Shown here piece after piece: positions 5,609 through 10,998 of a stretch of 10,998 bases of DNA. The translations under genes were made by a program, and so were the position numbers. Origin of the DNA: Chloroflexota bacterium (GTDB taxonomy: Bacteria > Chloroflexota > UBA6077 > CF-72); assembly GCA_019242065.1 (NCBI GenBank), contig JAFAWJ010000223.1, positions 1 to 10,998 on the forward strand, in the 5' to 3' direction. The notes beneath the pieces are model-generated. The model was not told the DNA's origin. It did no database searches and worked only from the letters and a program-made list of their open reading frames with translations. Numbering within the stretch: the stretch's first letter is position 1; every line of letters begins with the position of its first letter.

Positions 5609-8077
5609 GTGGCTCCGACTCGCCTAGAGACCGCGCCTGCCGCCAGGCACACCTCGCGCCGCGCCGTCGGTGAAGTGGGCAACCTCCCGAGTGAGACCAG
5701 CAGCTTCGTCGAGCGCAGAGGCGAGTCGGCCCGTGTGCGTCAACTGCTCGGCCAAACGCGGCTGGTGACCCTCGTCGGCCCAAGTGGCATCGGCAAGACG
5801 CGTCTCGCACTCCACGTGGCGGCGGCGGTGGCCGATTCCTTTGCGGACGACTGCTGGCTGGTCGAACTGAGTCCGGTCAGCGACGCGTCGCTCGTCCCCC
5901 AGGTGCTGGGCGATGTCCTTGGGGTCCGCCAGCAGCCGGGCAAGTCCGGGTTGGAGGCCCTGACCCGGGCGCTTCGACCACGCAGAGTGCTGGTGGTCCT
6001 TGACAACTGCGAGCACCTGGCAGCCGCGTGCGCCGACCTGGTCGACATCCTGTTGCGCGCATGTCCGAACCTGCACATCCTGGCCACAAGCCTGCAACCT
6101 CTTGGTCTGGCGGCCGAGACGACCTGGCGCGTGCCGCCGCTTTCATTGCCGCCAGCCGCCGCCAGTGAACTGGAAGAGTTACAAGGCAGCGAGGCGGTGC
6201 GTCTGTTCGTCGCACGCGTGCGCAGGCACCTGCCGGACTTCACACTGAACGACCAGAACGCCCGGATCGTCGCGGAGATCTGTCGCCAGTTGGACGGGCT
6301 GCCTCTGGCGCTCGAACTGGTCGCGGCACGCGTCGAAAGCCTCGGCCTCGTCGCGGTCGCCGACCGCCTGTCCGATCGCTTCCGGTTGGCAGTCGGCGGC
6401 AGCCACGCCGCGCCATCCCGCCAGCGAACCCTGCAGGCCGCGCTGGAATGGACCTGCAGCCTGCTCGACGACGCCGAGCGGATCCTCTTGCGGCGGCTCG
6501 GCGTGTTCCGTGGCGGCTGGACACTGCCAGCCGCTGAAGCCGTGTGCGCTGGCGACGTGCTCTCCGACACCACCGTCGTCGACGTCCTGGAACGGCTGGT
6601 CGTCAGGTCGTTGGTGATTGCCGACCACGGTGAGCTCCGTGTTCGCTACCGTCTGCTCGAGTCGGTCCGTGCCTACGCGCTGGAGCAGTTTGGAGCAACG
6701 AGCGAGCTCGAGGCGGTGCGGCATCAGCACGCCGCATTTCTGCTGCGGCTCGCCGAACAGACGGAGCCACTGTCGATTGCCGGGTTCGACGCTGCGCTCT
6801 TGCAACACGAACAGGACAACGTGCGCGCGGCCCTGGAGTGGGCGCTGGAGCGCCACGAGGCGGAGATCGGACTGCGTCTGGCATCGGCGGTCCATCCGCT
6901 CTGGGTCTATAGCGGCCACTATGCCGAGGGTCGAACCTGGCTCGAGCGACTCCTGGCGGTGTCCGCGGCGGAGCCGCCGTCGCTTGCCCGCGCGAATGCA
7001 TTGACCAGCTACGGACAGCTGCTGCTGTTGGGGAGTGACTTTGCCGGGGCTGAGGCGAGCGCGCGAGCGGCGCTCGTACAGTACACGGTGCAGGCCGACA
7101 CGCGGGGCAGCGGCCTGGCGTTCCAGGTGCTGGGCAACACGGCCCTCCAGCGGGGCGACCTCGCGGAGGCCGCCACCTTGCACACGCGGGCGGTCACGCA
7201 ACTGCGGCACGCCAGGAGCTCGGGCGTCGTCCTCAGCCTCGTCCAGCTCACACTGATCGCCTGCGAGCTTGGCGATACGCAGCGTGCGCGCACGTGCATC
7301 GCGGAATTCGAGATCGTCGAGGGTGCCGCCTCGGACCCGTACGTGCTGTGCACCGCCATCTACGAACGGGGATTGATCGCCGCCGTGGAGGGTGACGTCA
7401 CACTCGCCGTCAGTCTGTTCGAGGACGCGCTCGCTCGCAGTCGAGTGATGGGCTACCAGCAAGGGATTGTCGTGGTCCTGACCAGTCTGGGTCATTCGCG
7501 GCTCGACCTGCGGCAGACGCGCGCGGGCCTGGCGGCCTTCGACGAGGCGCTGAAGCTCGCCCGCGCCTCAGGTGAGCGCCACCGCGTAATCCGCGCCCTC
7601 GAAGGCGTCGCGCGCAGCCTGGCCGCCAGCGATCTCGACGCGGCGGTACGCCTGGCAGCCGCCGCCGACGCCCAACGCCAGGGCATCGGGACGGCGACTT
7701 TTCCCAGCGAGCGACGGTACCTGGATCGTTGGCTGAGAGATGGCCAACAAAGCCTGGGGTCGCACGCGTACGAGCAGGCCTGGCAGGACGGACACGCCTC
7801 GACGTTAGACCAGGCGGTCGGCCTGGCCGAAGCGCTCATGCAGGCACGCGTCGCCAGCACGAGCGAGAGTGCGCTCAGTCCGCGTGAAGTGGAAGTGGCA
7901 CGGCGGCTGGGTCGGGGTCTCACCAACAAACAGATCGCCGCTGAGCTGGTGGTCAGCCCGGCCACCGTTCGCACGCACGTCGAGCACATCCTGGCGAAAC
8001 TCGACCTCACCTCCCGCGCGCAGATCGCGGTCTGGGCCAGTCGACAGGGGCTCCTCCAGGGGCCGCCTTCGCGGTGA
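5609..8077 (+). CDS. Large NB-ARC ATPase/TPR transcriptional regulator with C-terminal LuxR domain
   Basis: An 822-residue cytoplasmic signal-transducing transcription factor of the STAND/LAL class. After the lead-in GEVGNLPSETSSFVERR comes the nucleotide-binding domain: Walker A GPSGIGKT (57-64), Walker B VLVVLDNCEHL with Asp132, and the GLPLALE motif near 230. A winged-helix part follows (SLLDDAERILLRRLGVFRGG), then a TPR-like helical region from about 370 to 700 (AEGRTWLERLL, FQVLGNTALQRGDLAEAATL). The C-terminus (754-816) is a LuxR helix-turn-helix, SPREVEVARRLGRGLTNKQI and VSPATVRTHVEHILAKL. The segment usually reading ATSREPL is ATSLQPL here, so the conserved ATP-sensing Arg is Leu162. 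An in-frame TGA at 5603-5605 limits the start to GTG 5609 or later; another GTG is at 5675. Its TGA overlaps the GTG of the next gene. Inducer and targets are unknown. Confidence 0.92.
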   Translation: MAPTRLETAPAARHTSRRAVGEVGNLPSETSSFVERRGESARVRQLLGQTRLVTLVGPSGIGKTRLALHVAAAVADSFADDCWLVELSPVSDASLVPQVLGDVLGVRQQPGKSGLEALTRALRPRRVLVVLDNCEHLAAACADLVDILLRACPNLHILATSLQPLGLAAETTWRVPPLSLPPAAASELEELQGSEAVRLFVARVRRHLPDFTLNDQNARIVAEICRQLDGLPLALELVAARVESLGLVAVADRLSDRFRLAVGGSHAAPSRQRTLQAALEWTCSLLDDAERILLRRLGVFRGGWTLPAAEAVCAGDVLSDTTVVDVLERLVVRSLVIADHGELRVRYRLLESVRAYALEQFGATSELEAVRHQHAAFLLRLAEQTEPLSIAGFDAALLQHEQDNVRAALEWALERHEAEIGLRLASAVHPLWVYSGHYAEGRTWLERLLAVSAAEPPSLARANALTSYGQLLLLGSDFAGAEASARAALVQYTVQADTRGSGLAFQVLGNTALQRGDLAEAATLHTRAVTQLRHARSSGVVLSLVQLTLIACELGDTQRARTCIAEFEIVEGAASDPYVLCTAIYERGLIAAVEGDVTLAVSLFEDALARSRVMGYQQGIVVVLTSLGHSRLDLRQTRAGLAAFDEALKLARASGERHRVIRALEGVARSLAASDLDAAVRLAAAADAQRQGIGTATFPSERRYLDRWLRDGQQSLGSHAYEQAWQDGHASTLDQAVGLAEALMQARVASTSESALSPREVEVARRLGRGLTNKQIAAELVVSPATVRTHVEHILAKLDLTSRAQIAVWASRQGLLQGPPSR

Positions 8078-9411
8078 TCCGCCTGACACGCCGGGCGTGG
8101 CTGCTGCGCGCGCTCGCCTGGGGATCGGCGGCATTTGCGCTTTCGGCCGGCGCGGTCGCGGCGCAACAGTCCGATCCTCCAGACCAGGCACAGTCACCAC
8201 CGCCATCCAACAAGGGCGGGACGCTCAACCCCAGCCTCGATTAGCCACCAGTTGGACCTGGTCGCCCGACTTTCGCCAGCTCACCCTCCAGCTCCGACCA
8301 GGTGTGACCTTCCATTTCGGCCGGCCGTTTACGAGCAACGACGTCAGATTCAACTTCGAGCACTTGCGTGATCCCGCGGTCGCCTCTCAGTGGCTCAACT
8401 ACGCCAACCTGATGCAGATCAGCACGCCGGCTCCCGACCTCGTGGTTATCGACTACGACACACCGGCGCGCAGCTCCTTTGACGCGCTGGCCTTCACATA
8501 TATGGCCGATCCCGACACGGTTGGCCAGTCCTCCGGCGGAGCACAGTTCGTCGGCACCGGACCCTTTCGCTTCCAGGAGTGGATCCCAGGCGACCATCTC
8601 ACCGTCGCATCCAATCCGACCTACTGGCAGCCGGGCAAACCCTATCTGGACCAGGTCGAGATCCACGTGTTGTCCGACCCGCAGGCCGCGGTCGCCGCGC
8701 TCGAGGCCGGCAGCATCGATTGGCTGGGCGGCGTACCAGGCACGGACGCCAGACGGTTGCAGAATGACGCGATTGGTGGACATTGCGCTGTCTGGTTTTG
8801 GTCGCCCGGCGTCGATCCCCTGGCCACAGCGGTCCCAGGCGTACGACCCGACGCTGGACCAGACCTACACGTACGATCCGTCTCACGCTCGACAATTGCT
8901 CGACGCGGCGGGTTGGGACGCGAACGCCGTGGTGCCCATCAGTGTTCCGAACGGGATCGCCACCGTGGACCAGATGGCGCAGATCGTTCAGGCGGACCTC
9001 GCCAGTGTTGGCGTGCAGGCCAGCATCCAGACGCTGGATGTGCCCGACTTCATCACCCGCTTCCAGAAGGCCCAGTTCGATGGCGCGTGGATCAACTGGA
9101 TGACGTTGATGAATTTCAGTCCAGCGACCTTCGTGACCAGCTCACTGGCAGTGCGGATTCCCAATGTCTCGAATTTCCTCTGCCAGTCGTATCAGGACAC
9201 CATCAATCAGACGTTTGCCGCAATCACCGACGATGCTCTCACACAGGGACTCCAGACCCTCACTGGCACGTTGTTGGACGAGGCATTCATTGCCGTCATC
9301 GCCGAAGGTAGCGGCCAGTTGAGCGGCCCGGAGGTGGCACGCACGAACGTCCAGAACATCGCCTGGGACCGCTTCGGCACGTTCGCCTACCAGGATATCT
9401 GGCTCGCGTAA
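8074..9411 (+). pseudogene. Second ABC substrate-binding protein (family 5), broken by two internal deletions
   Basis: Three consecutive pieces of one family-5 binding protein lie in alternating frames. Piece 1 starts at GTG 8074, overlapping the regulator's stop as GTGA. It has a twin-arginine-like signal (RLTRRAWLLRALAWGSAAF, likely cleaved after AVAA, no lipobox Cys) and stops at 8242-8244 just after KGGTL. Piece 2, in the third forward frame (about 8228-8775), starts PQPRLATSWTWSPDFRQLTL and contains LRPGVTFHFGRPFTSNDVRF. Piece 3, back in the first frame (about 8777-9411), starts RLVDIALSGFGRPASIPWP and ends LLDEAFIAVIAEGSG and DIWLA. Set against the intact paralogue at 1709-3334, about 39 residues are missing between GGTL and PQP, and about 43 between RRLQND and the following helix, so two deletions rather than simple base slips explain the breaks. 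Only a signal-peptide fragment would be made from the coupled start. It converges with the glycosyltransferase, 3 bases apart. Confidence 0.82.
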
Positions 9412-9414
9412 CTC

Positions 9415-10998
9415 TCAGCTCTTGTGGACCTGTGCCGTCCCGGCGCTCCACTCCGCATCCGCACCACTCGCCAGTACAGGCTTGCGCGTCACCGGGTCCA
9501 GTCGATTCACGTGCACCTGGTACACGCCCTCCGGGGCGTCACGGTCGATGGACACCGTGATCCAGGACACCACCGCCTCGTCGTCCTCCAGTTGGGCCCA
9601 ATCGTGCGGCAGACCCGCGACGCGTCTGACCTCGTGACCCGACGGATCGTACAGCGAGAGCTCCCACACCAGACGATTCGTCAACGGCTCCGCGACGTGG
9701 TGATCGAGCCTCCACGCCAGAGCCAGGCCGACGAATCCGCCGGGGCTCACGATCCTGGTCGTCGATGCCGATAGCGGCTTGACCCCATCGGCGTACGTCA
9801 CGTCAAGCGTTTGAGGCGGACTGAGCTGCGACGCGCCGGAGGATGCATACGTCGGACTCCCCGACGGATTCGGCAGGTCGAAGTCGACGTTCCACGGACC
9901 GCGCCTTCGCGGCGCAACCTGCACCTGCGGGACATACGGGCGCGCGAGATAGCCGATTGACGCATCGTTGACGTCGTCGATTTCAACCGATAACTGTCGA
10001 CTCGCACTGCGATTCACCAGGTCGAGCAACTCTTGCGTCGTCTGCTCGGCGGCGCCGAGCGGCGGACCGTACGTCACCACATATCCGCTCGTCAGATAGC
10101 CCAGCTCGCGCACCACGAGTGCGCTTTGCAGCATCGCGACGACGATCGTCGCCGCCAGCGCAACGCCGACCAGCCAACGGCCAGCATGTTGGCGAAGGCC
10201 CAGATGGCCCAGCATATGGATTCCGAGGCCGACCAGCAGCGCGCCGGCGGGCAGAACGAACAGGTAGTAGTAGTCATACACCGGCATCGGGTGCCAGATC
10301 GTCAGCAACGTCGGCACCAGCACCCAGATCAGGAGGCCGCCGGCGCGCACGCGCTGCTCGATCTGGCGCGAGCGAAACACGAGCATCAGCGCGGCGACGA
10401 TGCCGAGTGCGAGCAGCACTGTTTCGATGGCGCCCGGCACCGCGACCAGCCGCCACGGGAGCAAGGCGCTGACATCCAGACCCTCGACGTTCCAGTTATG
10501 CCAGCCACCAATCAGGCCGATCACATCAGCGGCGCCGTCGGCGTCGATCTGGATCCGCAGGTCGCCACTGGACGCCAGCGCACCTACGTCGGTTCCCCGG
10601 CTCTGGGCGAGGTACATGAGGTAGGGAACCGACGTCAGCAGCGAGAGTCCGATTCCGACCGCGAGGTGCCGTACCTGCCCGCGTCTGATCTGGAGCACGC
10701 CGAGCACCACCATGAGCGGAGCAAGCAATGCGAACGAGGGGTGGAATTCGACACCCAGCGCGAACACCGGAAACGCGGCGACGCCCCAGCCGACCTGACC
10801 ACCGACGACGGCCTCGTCGAGGCAGAACATCAGCAGCACCGCCATCGCCGGAAGCACGTCATTGCTCCACACCTTGCGCGCGTAAAAGACGGCCCAGGGG
10901 TTGGTGGCGTACACGAGGCCGGCGACCACGCCCGCCAGCGGTGAAAACCACCGCCAGCCCAGGACCAGCGCGCCCGCGACGGCCGCCACGTTGGTCAG
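9415..10998 (-). CDS. Integral-membrane glycosyltransferase, PMT/GT39-like (N-terminus outside window)
   Basis: The frame is open through the right edge, so the first part is missing; 527 residues are visible. Roughly the first 300 are membrane-embedded, with about nine hydrophobic helices, including PLAGVVAGLVYATNPWAVFYARK and HLAVGIGLSLLTSVPYLMYLA. The segments YATNPWAVFYARKVWSNDVLP, EFHPSFALLAPLM and YDYYYLFVLPAG are typical of the PMT/ArnT-like GT-C superfamily that transfers sugars from polyprenyl-phosphate carriers on the outer face of the membrane. The catalytic Asp in the first external loop would lie outside the window, so activity cannot be judged. About 220 polar residues follow the last helix and look like an exported beta-rich domain (VGLALAWRLDHHVAEPLTN, APEGVYQVHVNRLDP). 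A GTG at 10989 is only an internal codon: the upstream residues LTN continue the frame. Acceptor and sugar are unknown. Confidence 0.82.
   Translation of the reverse strand: MTNVAAVAGALVLGWRWFSPLAGVVAGLVYATNPWAVFYARKVWSNDVLPAMAVLLMFCLDEAVVGGQVGWGVAAFPVFALGVEFHPSFALLAPLMVVLGVLQIRRGQVRHLAVGIGLSLLTSVPYLMYLAQSRGTDVGALASSGDLRIQIDADGAADVIGLIGGWHNWNVEGLDVSALLPWRLVAVPGAIETVLLALGIVAALMLVFRSRQIEQRVRAGGLLIWVLVPTLLTIWHPMPVYDYYYLFVLPAGALLVGLGIHMLGHLGLRQHAGRWLVGVALAATIVVAMLQSALVVRELGYLTSGYVVTYGPPLGAAEQTTQELLDLVNRSASRQLSVEIDDVNDASIGYLARPYVPQVQVAPRRRGPWNVDFDLPNPSGSPTYASSGASQLSPPQTLDVTYADGVKPLSASTTRIVSPGGFVGLALAWRLDHHVAEPLTNRLVWELSLYDPSGHEVRRVAGLPHDWAQLEDDEAVVSWITVSIDRDAPEGVYQVHVNRLDPVTRKPVLASGADAEWSAGTAQVHKS

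Noticed and set aside
6179..7495. 438-codon minus-strand frame inside the LuxR-type regulator
   Set aside because: It is a shadow of a strongly coding region; the composition (Gln, Arg, Asp, His) is what the complement of Leu/Ala/Glu-rich coding DNA gives, and no domain is visible.
5609..8077. The NB-ARC protein as an antiphage STAND defence protein
   Set aside because: The C-terminal LuxR DNA-binding domain and the standard regulator architecture point to transcriptional control; no effector domain and no defence neighbours are present.
7869..9311. A single 480-codon frame that seems to join the regulator's end to the binding protein
   Set aside because: Its first 115 or so residues are an out-of-frame reading of the LuxR domain and signal peptide; only the part from about 8228 to 8775 matches the binding-protein family.
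10033..10944. 303-codon plus-strand frame opposite the glycosyltransferase
   Set aside because: It is rich in His, Gln, Arg and Asp, the typical complement of membrane-helix codons; no conserved motif.

Overview
The window is GC-rich bacterial chromosome. No gene here fixes the taxonomy. Three features together resemble Chloroflexota (Thermomicrobia-like soil lineages) more than anything else, with Actinomycetota as the alternative: lipoprotein binding proteins with a Thr/Pro/Val-rich linker after a twin-arginine lipobox signal, a large NB-ARC/LuxR regulator, and a PMT-like membrane glycosyltransferase. This assignment is inference.

Left part (1-3334): the tail of an unidentified gene is followed by a 273-base non-coding stretch with several inverted repeats. 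A 33-residue upstream ORF with a good ribosome binding site then overlaps, as ATGA, the start of a primary-type sigma-70 factor. The sigma factor carries unusual residues at two positions known to set -10 and -35 recognition. It converges, 16 bases apart, with an intact family-5 substrate-binding lipoprotein on the minus strand that has no transporter genes beside it.

Middle part (3335-5608): this is a graveyard around one healthy gene. An N-terminal scrap of a VOC/glyoxalase-like protein precedes an intact zinc alcohol dehydrogenase with every metal ligand present. On the opposite strand lie a TetR regulator and an FAD-dependent aromatic-type monooxygenase, once an apparent two-gene operon. 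Both are collapsed by internal deletions and frameshifts but still show family signatures in different frames.

Right part (5609-10998): an intact 822-residue NB-ARC/TPR/LuxR regulator overlaps by GTGA the start of a second family-5 substrate-binding protein. That gene is broken in two places by the apparent loss of about 40 codons each time. It converges, 3 bases apart, with a membrane glycosyltransferase of the PMT/GT39-like type whose N-terminus runs off the right edge.

The most notable signals are the repeated internal-deletion decay affecting four separate genes while adjacent genes stay intact, the coupled mini-ORF ahead of the sigma factor, and the sigma factor's altered recognition residues. 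No RNA gene, CRISPR array, insertion sequence or integrase was seen.
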